Below, in pieces: positions 56,160-64,000 of a DNA stretch of 64,000 bases. The DNA is from Colwellia sp. GTDB taxonomy: Bacteria > Pseudomonadota > Gammaproteobacteria > Enterobacterales > Alteromonadaceae. The notes under the pieces are model-generated. The model saw only the letters and a program-made list of their open reading frames with translations. It made no database searches and was not told the DNA's origin. Position numbers and translations under genes: made by a program. The stretch is from positions 496,001 to 560,000 of the forward strand of contig JABSOZ010000002.1 in the NCBI GenBank assembly GCA_013215295.1, written 5' to 3'. Numbering within the stretch: position 1 is the stretch's first letter; each line of letters opens with the position of its first letter.

Positions 56160-57179
56160 TTAAGCTTTATTTTTGCGAAAATACAACAGGGATAAAAAGA
56201 ATAAACTACCAACAGCTGAGGTTATTACTCCCACTGGAAGCTCTTGATTTTCTAAAACGATACGCGAAAGCACATCAACCCAAATCATGAAAATCCCACC
56301 GACTAATGCCGTTAGCATAATGCCAAAAACAGTACCTTGAGAAACAAAATATCGCACAATATGCGGGATCATCAGTCCAACAAAGCCAATGCCTCCACAC
56401 AAAGAAACCAGTGTTGCTGTGATCAGTGAACTCAGCACTAACATCACTAAACGGAAACGATTTACATTTATTCCCAACGTTGTCGCACTTTCATCACCTA
56501 ATAACATCGCATTCAATTGGCGTCGATACGCTAACATCATCATTACACAGCTGATAATAACTAAAGCTGGAAACCATAAAACGCCCCATTGTGCACGAGA
56601 GAAACTGCCCATGGTCCAAAATAAAACCGCTGTAACGGCCTGTGGATCAGTGTGATAAAGTAAAAGGCTAGTAAATGAGCTGAATAGAAATGACAAAGCA
56701 ACGCCTGCCAATAGCATTGATTCAACTTGCTGACTTTGCTTGCGACCGGAGATCATCAACAACATTAACATCGCCACTAAACTCCCGGCAAAAGCGGCGA
56801 CAGGCGTTACCACTGAAATAGTGCTTCCAAGTAAAACAATAGAGATAACGACGCCCAAAGAAGCACCTGAGGAAATACCAAAAAGGTAAGGATCGGCTAA
56901 AGGGTTTCGCGTTACTGTTTGTAAAATAAGCCCTGAAACCGCTAAACCACAACCTGCTAAAAACGCTAAAATAGCACGTGGCATTCTCAGTTCCCAAATA
57001 ATACGTTCAAAAAACAACACATCTTGAGCGTCTTTTTCTGGTGAAAAACTAGCAAGCAAGCTTGAAATAACATCATTAAAACTAATATCAGCTGCACCTA
57101 AAGATAAAGAAGCAATAAAGCTCAGTAAACCAAAGCTTATGGTAAAAAAGATAATCGTAGAATTATTGATTCTAATCAT
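56160..57179 (-). CDS. btuC: Vitamin B12 ABC transporter permease
   Basis: A 339-aa FecCD-family permease with about ten TM helices and the motifs RLPRAILAFLAGCGLAVSG-like (here RMPRAILAFLAG), NPLADPYLFGISSGASLG and GLMIPHIVR. It fits BtuC in the context of btuF, btuD and cob genes. The ATG at 57179 overlaps the end of btuD by 8 nt and is preceded by GTGAG; a longer in-frame start at 57308 would lie inside btuD and is rejected. Confidence 0.9.
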   Translation of the reverse strand: MIRINNSTIIFFTISFGLLSFIASLSLGAADISFNDVISSLLASFSPEKDAQDVLFFERIIWELRMPRAILAFLAGCGLAVSGLILQTVTRNPLADPYLFGISSGASLGVVISIVLLGSTISVVTPVAAFAGSLVAMLMLLMISGRKQSQQVESMLLAGVALSFLFSSFTSLLLYHTDPQAVTAVLFWTMGSFSRAQWGVLWFPALVIISCVMMMLAYRRQLNAMLLGDESATTLGINVNRFRLVMLVLSSLITATLVSLCGGIGFVGLMIPHIVRYFVSQGTVFGIMLTALVGGIFMIWVDVLSRIVLENQELPVGVITSAVGSLFFLSLLYFRKNKA

Positions 57180-58047
57180 GGGAAAACTCACTTTTATGCT
57201 CACTTTTCTGTATTGTTTTATCGTGAGTGTCATAACCATAAAAATATGAAATATGTGGGACATTATGCTGAGAATGAACAGAAACATCGGCGCAAACGCC
57301 AAAGACATTTGACAACATTTCGCTCGTGATCACATTTTGTGGTGTCCCCTGTTCAACCAACTTACCTTTATCTAATACAATAAGTTGATCGCACATCGCA
57401 CTCGCAAGATTTAAATCATGAAATGAAGCAATAACTGTTATACCAAGTGATTTAGCTAACTCGATGACCTGAATTTGATAACGTACATCAAGGTGACTGG
57501 TGGGTTCGTCCATAATTAACAAGCTCGGAGACTGCACAATGGCACGTGCGATTAACACTCTTTGCTTTTCGCCGCCTGATAAATGTTCAAAATTTTGTAA
57601 GGTTTTGTCAACTAAACCTACTTGTTTAATTGCACAGTCTATTTTTTGTCTGTCGCTGGATTGTTCGCGCGTAAATAAACTTTTATGCGGAAGTAAACCA
57701 AGAGCAACAATGTCATACACGGTTAAATTAAAATGGGTAGGTGTTTCTTGTAAAACTACGGCTATATCTTGTGCGTATTGATAAGCGTCGTATTGTTGCC
57801 AAATATCTTGTTGATTAAATTTAACCGAACCTGAATTTGGTTTCACATAACGATATAAGCATCGCAGTAAACTCGATTTTCCCGCACCGTTAGGGCCTAA
57901 AACTCCGGTAAAACTGCCTTTATTTATAGCAAAAGAAATATCATCTAAAATGAGCTGGTTATCAGCATGCCAAGAAACATGCTGCACTGAAAGAATTTCA
58001 GTTTTAGCTGTAGGTATTGATAAGGATTGATCATTGCTACTATTCAA
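57172..58047 (-). CDS. btuD: Vitamin B12 ABC transporter ATP-binding protein
   Basis: A 291-aa ATPase of the FecE/BtuD type with Walker A GPNGAGKSSLL, signature LSGGEKQRVLIARAI, Walker B LLIMDEPTSHLD and switch His in ASFHDLNLAS. It powers BtuC. It is the first gene of the btuD-btuC-cobT-cobS-cobU-cobQ-btuF operon and lies behind riboswitch 2. The apparent start is a TTG at 58047 with GTGAG upstream; no in-frame ATG exists near the N-terminus. Confidence 0.9.
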   Translation of the reverse strand: MNSSNDQSLSIPTAKTEILSVQHVSWHADNQLILDDISFAINKGSFTGVLGPNGAGKSSLLRCLYRYVKPNSGSVKFNQQDIWQQYDAYQYAQDIAVVLQETPTHFNLTVYDIVALGLLPHKSLFTREQSSDRQKIDCAIKQVGLVDKTLQNFEHLSGGEKQRVLIARAIVQSPSLLIMDEPTSHLDVRYQIQVIELAKSLGITVIASFHDLNLASAMCDQLIVLDKGKLVEQGTPQNVITSEMLSNVFGVCADVSVHSQHNVPHISYFYGYDTHDKTIQKSEHKSEFSHD

Positions 58048-58149
58048 AAATTGCTACTCACACGCTATTGAAACTTGGGGAGTAGTCAAACAGAGCACAA
58101 TCAATCTCCAGTATTTGAACGTCATACAAGAGTTGAATATACAATGTTC

Positions 58150-58345
58150 GAGTAAACCCGCTCGACTTTGTTGGTTATGCCTATCATTTAGATAGACAAC
58201 TGACTCTTAATTAATGGGTATCCTGACTTTCGCTTTATACCATTAGAACGAGGCTGATAAAGCGTTTACAGTTGCGGGTACAGTTGTGGATTCTCACCAC
58301 ATTCCCACATTAAAAAGGAGTTAACTAATTTTATCAGGCGATTAT
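58150..58345 (-). ncRNA. Cobalamin riboswitch 2, leader of the btuDC-cob operon
   Basis: On the minus strand it shows GGGAATGTGGTGAGAATCC, then ACTGTACCCGCAACTGTAA, and later GAAAGTCAGGATACC. These are the canonical conserved blocks of a type I adenosylcobalamin riboswitch, in order. The remaining leader (58048-58150) has a CGAG/CTCG hairpin that may be part of the expression platform. Confidence 0.92.
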
Positions 58346-58417
58346 CGTCAGCTAGCTAAAAATAGCAAGGTTTAATTGTCAAAAAAGATGAAAATATAGA
58401 CAAATGTACTAAATAGG

Positions 58418-59029
58418 TTACCAAACAATTTTTGGCCAAACCTCGCCTTGTTCGTCAGTATAAACCGTAACTTTCACGAGTTTGGCGTAAGGAATGTCAA
58501 TATTACTCATGTGAGCTGTGCCGGGAATAGGCAATTTCAGCACACGTGCAATAATATGTTTAATAACACCACCATGAGCAACCACCAAAGTATTTCCTTT
58601 CGGTCCACTTGTTAACCATTGCTGCCACCAAGTATCAACCCGTAGCACAAAATTATCCATCGCTTCACCATTAGGGGGTGAATGATCCCAAGGGTTTTGC
58701 CAAAAGTCACCAATCGAACTCTGCTGCTTGTTCGATTTTATTTCCCATAAATCTTTATATGTTCTTCCGTCCCAATCACCAAAATCCATTTCTTTAAGCT
58801 TTTCGTCAAGCTCGAGATTAATATTATTTTTCAATGCGTATTCTGTGGCAAACATTCGACAACGTTGCAATGGTGAACTTATACAGTAAGATATTTCAGG
58901 TAATTGTTGGCTGGTTTTCCATAACGCCCTTAGGCCTTTATCAGAAAGCGCAACATCAGTTTTACCGGTTAAAATACCGGGTGTCGCAATTTCACCATGA
59001 CGTAATAAATATAAAGTGCGTTGATGCAA
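58418..59029 (-). CDS. cobC: Histidine phosphatase, probable alpha-ribazole phosphatase
   Basis: A 203-aa phosphoglycerate-mutase-type phosphatase with LLRHGEIATPG (catalytic His), SSPLQRC, EMDFGDWDGRT and VVAHGGVIKHI. The context of cobU, cobS and cobT points to CobC, which removes the phosphate of alpha-ribazole phosphate or cobalamin phosphate. The start is a TTG at 59029 with AAGG 9 nt upstream. It is transcribed upstream of riboswitch 2, which lies between it and btuD, and its own promoter faces riboswitch 3. Confidence 0.85.
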   Translation of the reverse strand: MHQRTLYLLRHGEIATPGILTGKTDVALSDKGLRALWKTSQQLPEISYCISSPLQRCRMFATEYALKNNINLELDEKLKEMDFGDWDGRTYKDLWEIKSNKQQSSIGDFWQNPWDHSPPNGEAMDNFVLRVDTWWQQWLTSGPKGNTLVVAHGGVIKHIIARVLKLPIPGTAHMSNIDIPYAKLVKVTVYTDEQGEVWPKIVW

Positions 59030-59119
59030 TGCCCTGTGCCTTTTTTAAATTTTTTGTGCTGAAGTAAGAATAGGGTAACCTTAAATTGAATGTTGCGTAA
59101 GTATTTAGTAGAGTGTCCT

Positions 59120-59330
59120 TCTTATTAGGTGTCTGACACATTGTTTTTATTAACAATTCGTTAGGTGAAACGAGAAACCAGTTTAAAGCTGGTACTGCCC
59201 CCGCAACGGTAACTGTGAGCAGCAATAAAACCACTGTAATATTTTATTATGGGAAGGTATTGCAAATGCGATGATCAGAAGTCCGGAGACCGGCCTAATA
59301 ACTCGATTACTGCGGAGGGCGGTTTCATTT
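59120..59330 (+). ncRNA. Cobalamin riboswitch 3, leader of the 206-aa membrane protein gene
   Basis: The conserved blocks TTAGGTGAAACGAGAA, GGTACTGCCCCCGCAACGGT, AGTCCGGAGACCGGCC and TGCGGAGGGCGGTTTCAT appear in the right order on the plus strand. Downstream ATGAAAC can pair with GTTTCAT, a possible switching stem. The whole leader runs from about 59120 to the gene start at 59443. Confidence 0.92.
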
Positions 59331-59442
59331 GAGAGCAATAACTTAAATCAATGATGAAACGTCTTCGTTTTAAACTTATTGCCCCTCTTAAGTTCCCCTA
59401 CCCGTATATTTATTTTACGCTTTATATTCAGGGAACGTTGTT

Positions 59443-60063
59443 ATGAAAACCGCAGGTCAACTCACTTATACACCATCAAATCAAGAAAGCGTCAAACAAA
59501 AATTTTATTGGATTATCTTCTTATTGTCAGTATTAATGATAATGACTCGCCCTTATCATTTCGCCTCTGCACTTCATTTACCCAGTGCTACTTTAGCCGT
59601 ATTTTTTCTCGGTGGTTTCTTTTTAAAAACCAATAAAATCTTTTGGGGATTTTTTGCGTTAACTGTCAGCATTGATCTGGCAAGTAGTTATGAACGAGGC
59701 GCATTTGGTGATTGTATTACCGTATCATATCCATTTTTAGTGGTTGGTTATTTTGCTTTATGGCAAACAGGAAAATGGTGTTTCTTCAGCGTTGGGCAAA
59801 CCAATATTGCCCTTAGCGTTACAAAAAATATCGTTGGACTATTTATCGCTAGTTCATTCGCTTTTTTCACCTCTAACGCCAGTTATTATTTCATTTCAGG
59901 AAAGTTTCCTGATTTATCATGGCTGCAATACAGCACTCGTGTCGCTAAATACTACTTCTCATATATTCAAAGCCCGTTTTTATACGTAATTTTAGGCTTG
60001 GCCATTTACTGTATTTTTTCTCAAATAAAATTATTAAAAAGTGAGAAAATTAATGTTAAATAA
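59443..60063 (+). CDS. Riboswitch-controlled six-TM membrane protein, unknown (possible corrinoid or cobalt transporter)
   Basis: A 206-aa hydrophobic protein with about six TM helices (about residues 23-43, 48-66, 68-86, 96-114, 124-150 and 178-197) and short loops, one being SYERGAFGDC. I do not recognise the family. Because a B12 riboswitch precedes it and a cobB remnant follows with an 11-nt overlap, it probably imports a corrinoid or cobalt, or a precursor such as a benzimidazole. The small size and six TM helices resemble ECF S components and other small B12-linked transporters, but no energising partner is adjacent. The start follows AGGGAACG. Confidence 0.7.
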   Translation: MKTAGQLTYTPSNQESVKQKFYWIIFLLSVLMIMTRPYHFASALHLPSATLAVFFLGGFFLKTNKIFWGFFALTVSIDLASSYERGAFGDCITVSYPFLVVGYFALWQTGKWCFFSVGQTNIALSVTKNIVGLFIASSFAFFTSNASYYFISGKFPDLSWLQYSTRVAKYYFSYIQSPFLYVILGLAIYCIFSQIKLLKSEKINVK

Positions 60064-60419
60064 TTGCCATTGCCCTGCGATTATTATTAGTGCCTCATCT
60101 TCTGGTTCAGGTAAAACAACCATTACGGCAGCCATGGCTACTTATCATCGTTTACAAGGTAAAGATGTTCGCGTTTTTAAAACAGGATCCGATAATCCTA
60201 ACAAAAGCCAGTGGTAACCCCGTTTATCAACTTGATTTATAGATGGTCGGTGAACAAAATTGTCGTGAACTATTATTTGAAGCAGCGCAGCAAGCCGATC
60301 TTATTTTAATTGCAGGCGTAATGGGATTATTTGATGGTGATCCTAGTACTGCTGATTTAAGTTTATTCTTTGATATTCCAGAATTAGCCATTATTGACTC
60401 AGAATATAATTTAGCTTAG
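60053..60419 (+). pseudogene. cobB: Decayed cobyrinate a,c-diamide synthase (cobB/cbiA) remnant
   Basis: From the ATG at 60053 the frame reads SSSGSGKTTITAAMATYHR and VFKTGSDNPN, the P-loop start of CobB, then meets a stop at 60215. In the +1 frame the protein continues as SGNPVYQLDL, a TAG at 60240, then MVGEQNCRELLFEAAQQADL and GVMGLFDGDPSTADLSLFF, ending at a TAG at 60417. In intact CobB the segment reads QLDLWMVGE, so the amber stop replaces Trp. A stretch of about 8-10 residues (the FLDP-type segment) is deleted at the frameshift, and about two thirds of the normal length (450 aa) is missing. The product cannot be functional. Confidence 0.9.
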
Positions 60420-60464
60420 CATCCGCAACCTTATTATTTGTAATATTGAACGAATACCACAAAA

Positions 60465-60812
60465 ATGAATAAAACTTGGATTGGCTTTTTAATAGTACTA
60501 TCGATTGCATTGCAGTCGTTTATTGCTGTGGCTAATTCAGAAAGTGATCACCAGCCTGACGCTCAACATCTTCAAACTGAACACTCTCATGAAATTGACT
60601 ATGTAGAGATTGATGAAGAATCTTCTGTAAGTGAACATAACATCAAAGATTGTCATCATTGTGGCCATTGCCAAGGTTCACACACCCAATGGTTTTCAAC
60701 GAAAAAAGTAAATCATATTACCGCTAAGCTTTTAATCCCAAATCAATATTTTTATCTCGTTCATTTAGATAATAGTTTTATAGAACAGCTTATACGCCCT
60801 CCCATCGCTTAA
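60465..60812 (+). CDS. Small His/Cys-rich exported protein of a metal efflux operon
   Basis: A 115-aa protein with a signal peptide (cleavage near VANS) and a metal-binding-type segment HNIKDCHHCGHCQGSHTQW, plus His-Asp/Glu-rich stretches (SDHQPDAQHLQTEHSHEIDY). Such small proteins are often the first gene of CzcCBA/CusCBA-type operons and may bind or sense the metal in the periplasm. It is followed after 110 nt by the adaptor gene. Confidence 0.75.
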   Translation: MNKTWIGFLIVLSIALQSFIAVANSESDHQPDAQHLQTEHSHEIDYVEIDEESSVSEHNIKDCHHCGHCQGSHTQWFSTKKVNHITAKLLIPNQYFYLVHLDNSFIEQLIRPPIA

Positions 60813-60922
60813 TTTAATTTTATACCTAAATTTTTCGCAACAATTTTACTATCAACTAAAGATTGAACTAATTATTAACATTAGTTCTGTTGCAACGTTT
60901 ACCTTTAAATTAAGAGATAACC

Positions 60923-62056
60923 ATGACCAATTCAATGAAAAATCACATCAGTACAACCCTACTGAGTGCGCTACTTTATAGCTTAACGGCCTTATCAAAT
61001 AATGCCCTTGCTACTAATACCCCACAAGAAATTCAAGCAACACATGAAGAAGGCATTACCTTTACGCCTGAACAAATGACTCTCGCTAACATTAAAATAT
61101 CGACTTTACTGCCCAAAATTTTCGCTAAGCGTGTTTATGCTCCTGGTGAAATAAAGGCTAATGGTTACACCCGTTATATTGTTTCACCACGAACAGAGTC
61201 TGTTGTGGTAAGTCGCCATGCTACCTTGGGAGAACATGTTGAAAAAGATCAACCATTGGTTACTTTATTTAGTGAATCTGTGGCAGAAGCGCAAGCTAAT
61301 TATCGTGTTGCTGATAGCGAATGGCAACGTACTAAAAAGTTAGAAAAAGGTACGGTAAGTGAAAGCCGCTTACTGAAAAGTGAAACAGATTACATTGCAG
61401 CTTTTGGCCGTTTAACCGCATTTGGCTTAACGAAAGCTGCCATTAAAGCTATTGTTAAAAACAATTCTTCAAATTTGGGTGAATATACCTTAGTGGCAAA
61501 ACGTTCTGGTGCCGTATTAAGTGATAATTTTTCACAAGGGCAACGAGTTGCGCCCGGCGAACAAATTATGGTTTTGGCGAACGAAGAACATTTATGGGTA
61601 GAAGCCCGCATTTCTCCAAACAAAAAACTGAACTTACCTGCTGGAACGCCTGCTGAAATAGAGTTCGTGGGCCAAATGTATGATGCAAAAGTTATACAAG
61701 AAGCCCACACTATAGATCCAAGTACCCGGACCAGAATTGTAAGGTTATCCGTTGAAAATAAAGATGACACCTTACATTCGGGCATGTTTGTTAATGTTAA
61801 CTTCCTGTTTGATACTCCAACACCTGTAATAGCGGTTCCAGAAGCAGCATTAATGAGAAGTGCTGACGGTGATTGGACGGTCTTTGTTGAAGATCACCCT
61901 GGTGAGTTTGAAGCGGTTGAAGTTAAGTTAGGTCAACCTCTTGGTAATTATCGCCAAATAATAGGTATATCTCCCAATACTAGAGTCGTTACCCAAGGTG
62001 CCTTTTTTGTGGCTGCTGAAATTGCAAAAGGCGGATTTGATCCGCACGGCCACTAG
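60923..62056 (+). CDS. Heavy-metal RND efflux periplasmic adaptor (CusB/CzcB-like)
   Basis: A 377-aa membrane fusion protein. The signal peptide ends ALA; the lipoyl/barrel-sandwich part includes RTESVVVSRHATLGEHVEKDQPLVTLFS, a short coiled coil follows, and the C-terminal domains include FVGQMYDAKVIQEAHTIDP and LHSGMFVNVNF. It should connect the RND pump to an outer membrane channel; no czcC-type gene is seen upstream in the window. The C-terminus is His-containing (DPHGH). It lies 15 nt before the pump gene. Confidence 0.9.
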   Translation: MTNSMKNHISTTLLSALLYSLTALSNNALATNTPQEIQATHEEGITFTPEQMTLANIKISTLLPKIFAKRVYAPGEIKANGYTRYIVSPRTESVVVSRHATLGEHVEKDQPLVTLFSESVAEAQANYRVADSEWQRTKKLEKGTVSESRLLKSETDYIAAFGRLTAFGLTKAAIKAIVKNNSSNLGEYTLVAKRSGAVLSDNFSQGQRVAPGEQIMVLANEEHLWVEARISPNKKLNLPAGTPAEIEFVGQMYDAKVIQEAHTIDPSTRTRIVRLSVENKDDTLHSGMFVNVNFLFDTPTPVIAVPEAALMRSADGDWTVFVEDHPGEFEAVEVKLGQPLGNYRQIIGISPNTRVVTQGAFFVAAEIAKGGFDPHGH

Positions 62057-62071
62057 GTAAGGAGTCAGACT

Positions 62072-64000
62072 ATGCTTAATAAAATGATTGATTGGTCCAT
62101 CAATAATCGACTATTGGTGATTATCGCTCTGATCATCACAATGGCGGGATCAATAATAATGATCCCAAAACTAAATTTGGACGCATTTCCTGATGTAACC
62201 AACGTTCAGGTAGCAGTGAATACAGAAGCTCCCGGCTTGGCGGCTGAAGAAGTTGAACAACTAATAACCTACCCAATTGAAGCAGTAATGTATGCTTTGC
62301 CTGATGTAGAACAAGTCAGGTCAATTTCAAAAACAGGACTTTCAGGGGTTACCGTTGTATTTAAAGAAGGTACCGATATATATTTTGCTCGCCAATTAGT
62401 CTTTGAGCGACTGCAAAAGGCTAAAGCGTTAATTCCTCAGGGTGTTGGTACTCCTTCAATGGGACCTAATACATCAGGTTTAGGTCAGATTTTTCAGTAT
62501 TTACTCATTGCCGATAAAGATTCAGGTTATGACTCAATGACCTTAAGGAGTTTAAACGACTGGATTGTTAAGTTATTGGTGATGCCTGTTGACGGTGTAA
62601 CCGACGTATTATCTTTTGGTGGTCATGTTAGGCAGTACCAAGTCAATATTGACCCAAGTAAATTACTTTCTTACCAGTTAACCCAAGATGACATTGTTAC
62701 CGCACTCGATAAAAATAACGCCAATGTCGGCGGCTGGTATATGAATAGAGGACAAGAGCAGCTTGTTATTCGTGGTACGGGTTGGTTCAATAGTGGTGAG
62801 GCTGGTTTAACTGACATTGAGCAAGTTCCCGTTAAAACGGTGTCGGGCACTGTAGTCACTATTGAAGATATTGCAACGGTCTCCTTGGGTAATGAAATTC
62901 GTCAAGGCGCTGTTACCATGACCCGCCGAAATAAAGAAGGAAACATTGAAAGCTTAGGTGAAGTTGTTTCGGGCATCGTATTAAAGCGTATGGGCGCAAA
63001 TACCAAAGCGACAATTGACGGTATCAATGCGCGAATTCCGATGATTAATCAGGCCCTACCAACGGGTGTACGTTTTGAACCTTTCTATGATCAAGCCGAT
63101 TTAATAACCAAAGCCGTTAGCACTGTTGTTGAAGCACTTGCATTAGCCTTTATCTTCATCGCTGTTGTATTAGCATTATTTCTGATGAATTTGAGAGCAA
63201 CATTTCTGGTATTAATTTCGATTCCAATTTCAGTCGCTATCGCTTTAATGGTGATGTCTTGGTTGGGGTTATCAGCAAATTTAATGTCTTTAGGTGGAAT
63301 TGCTGTTGCGATCGGTATGTTAGTTGATGGTTCTGTTGTCATGGTGGAAAACATGTTTAAACATTTGCAGCTTGCGGATCAAGATAAACTGAATCAACCC
63401 CAAGATATCCCTCTTCTGTTAAAAGCAGCAGGTAAAGAGGTTGCTCGCCCCGTATTTTTCGCAGCAGCCATTATTTTGGTTGTATTCACACCATTGTTTA
63501 GCTTCGAAGGGGTTGAGGCTAAGCTTTTTCAACCCATGGCAATTAGTATTATTTTAGCCGTTATTTCTGCCATTTTAGTCGCGCTATTTGTCGTTCCAGC
63601 CCTTGCAACTTTCGTCTTTAGAAAAGGCGTTAAAATAAAAGAAAGTTTTGTTTTAAAACCTTTAGATAGATGGTATCGAAAAGGCCTAAAAGCAGCAATG
63701 AAACAAACCAAAACTGTGATTGCAGCTTCAATAGTTCTACTTATTGGAGCGGTATCTTTAGTGCCTCAAATAGGGACAGAATTTGTACCTGAACTTGAAG
63801 AAGGTACCATTAATCTCAGAGCAACATTAGCGCCTTCATCAAGTTTAGCAACAGCACTATCTGTTTCCCCCATTCTTGAAGAAATGCTCATGACGTTTCC
63901 TGAGGTTGAATATACGCTAAGCCGTATTGGTCGAGCCGAAATAGGTGGTGATCCGGAGCCGGTTAATAACATTGAGATTTATATTGGTTTAAAGCCAGTA
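62072..64000 (+). CDS. Heavy-metal RND efflux pump (CusA/CzcA-like), truncated by window edge
   Basis: An open frame of 643 codons running to the window end; full members are about 1,040 aa. TM1 is at about residues 12-30, the porter region has LDAFPDVTNVQV and NNANVGGWYMNRGQEQLVIRG, TM helices 2-6 follow from about residue 350, with the proton-relay helix AIGMLVDGSVVMVENMF (HME-type DG-VVMVEN pattern), and GTEFVPELEEGTINLR marks the start of the second porter half. These motifs place it among divalent or monovalent heavy-metal exporters; Cu/Ag versus Zn/Co/Cd cannot be decided. The frame is intact throughout the visible part. Confidence 0.93.
   Translation, partial: MLNKMIDWSINNRLLVIIALIITMAGSIIMIPKLNLDAFPDVTNVQVAVNTEAPGLAAEEVEQLITYPIEAVMYALPDVEQVRSISKTGLSGVTVVFKEGTDIYFARQLVFERLQKAKALIPQGVGTPSMGPNTSGLGQIFQYLLIADKDSGYDSMTLRSLNDWIVKLLVMPVDGVTDVLSFGGHVRQYQVNIDPSKLLSYQLTQDDIVTALDKNNANVGGWYMNRGQEQLVIRGTGWFNSGEAGLTDIEQVPVKTVSGTVVTIEDIATVSLGNEIRQGAVTMTRRNKEGNIESLGEVVSGIVLKRMGANTKATIDGINARIPMINQALPTGVRFEPFYDQADLITKAVSTVVEALALAFIFIAVVLALFLMNLRATFLVLISIPISVAIALMVMSWLGLSANLMSLGGIAVAIGMLVDGSVVMVENMFKHLQLADQDKLNQPQDIPLLLKAAGKEVARPVFFAAAIILVVFTPLFSFEGVEAKLFQPMAISIILAVISAILVALFVVPALATFVFRKGVKIKESFVLKPLDRWYRKGLKAAMKQTKTVIAASIVLLIGAVSLVPQIGTEFVPELEEGTINLRATLAPSSSLATALSVSPILEEMLMTFPEVEYTLSRIGRAEIGGDPEPVNNIEIYIGLKPV

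Noticed and set aside
56160-57308. Long version of BtuC starting at 57308
   Set aside because: It would overlap btuD by 137 nt and add 43 residues not seen in the family; the ATG at 57179 has a ribosome-binding site.
60053-60419. Programmed frameshift that would give a functional CobB
   Set aside because: There is also an in-frame amber codon, an internal deletion and no downstream two thirds of the protein.

Overview
The window reads as a chromosomal segment of an AT-rich, free-living marine gammaproteobacterium of the order Alteromonadales, most likely close to Colwellia or Thalassotalea. This placement is an inference from protein style and gene content (PhoBR, HldE, RdgC, GlnE, a GlyGly-CTERM protease, a MacB-like efflux operon controlled by sigma-54, B12 salvage). 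No rRNA, tRNA, prophage, transposase or CRISPR array was found.

Layout. 1-3.4 kb: a truncated OmpR-type response regulator, then a secreted zinc metalloprotease coupled to a small lipoprotein. 3.6-10.5 kb: a phosphate-starvation neighbourhood (pstS, phoR, phoB, a porin) with recognisable Pho boxes and an inserted chemoreceptor. 10.8-19.9 kb: mostly housekeeping genes (sensor kinase, rdgC, hldE, an LpxL-like acyltransferase, a TcpQ-like protein, glnE). 20.0-27.1 kb: a membrane-stress island with a lipoprotein, a double DUF350 protein, a membrane-anchored spermidine-synthase-like enzyme, DUF2170, PspA/IM30, DUF2491, a small RHH-like protein, a K+ channel and an Lpp-like lipoprotein. Two of its promoters carry the same palindrome, GACATA-N-TATGTC, overlapping a putative -35 element.

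27.2-40.2 kb: an unknown 419-aa protein, a transglutaminase/TPR lipoprotein, and a five-gene block of periplasmic adaptor, ABC ATPase, large FtsX/MacB permease, NtrC-type regulator and histidine kinase. A good sigma-54 promoter lies in front of the block, so the regulator probably drives its own operon. An FMN glutamate-synthase-like protein and an esterase follow. 40.25-40.51 kb holds a composite repeat made of small hairpins whose stems differ in sequence but stay paired. A related 51-nt repeat lies in inverted orientation at 22.0 kb. 40.5-48.9 kb: KamA-type aminomutase, LysR regulator, HD-GYP response regulator, MltB-type transglycosylase, DUF6172, RIO kinase, pseudouridine synthase and MarR regulator.

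48.9-60.4 kb is a vitamin B12 uptake and salvage locus controlled by three cobalamin riboswitches: btuB; btuD-btuC-cobT-cobS-cobU-cobQ-btuF; and a six-helix membrane protein followed by a decayed cobB (cobyrinate diamide synthase) remnant. A cobC-like phosphatase sits between them. 60.4-64.0 kb starts a heavy-metal RND efflux operon (His-rich small protein, CusB/CzcB-like adaptor, CusA/CzcA-like pump cut by the window edge).

The items most worth following up are the PspA/DUF350/spermidine-synthase/K+-channel island with its shared palindrome, the covarying hairpin repeat, the sigma-54 autoregulated efflux operon, and the riboswitch that still precedes a broken cobB.
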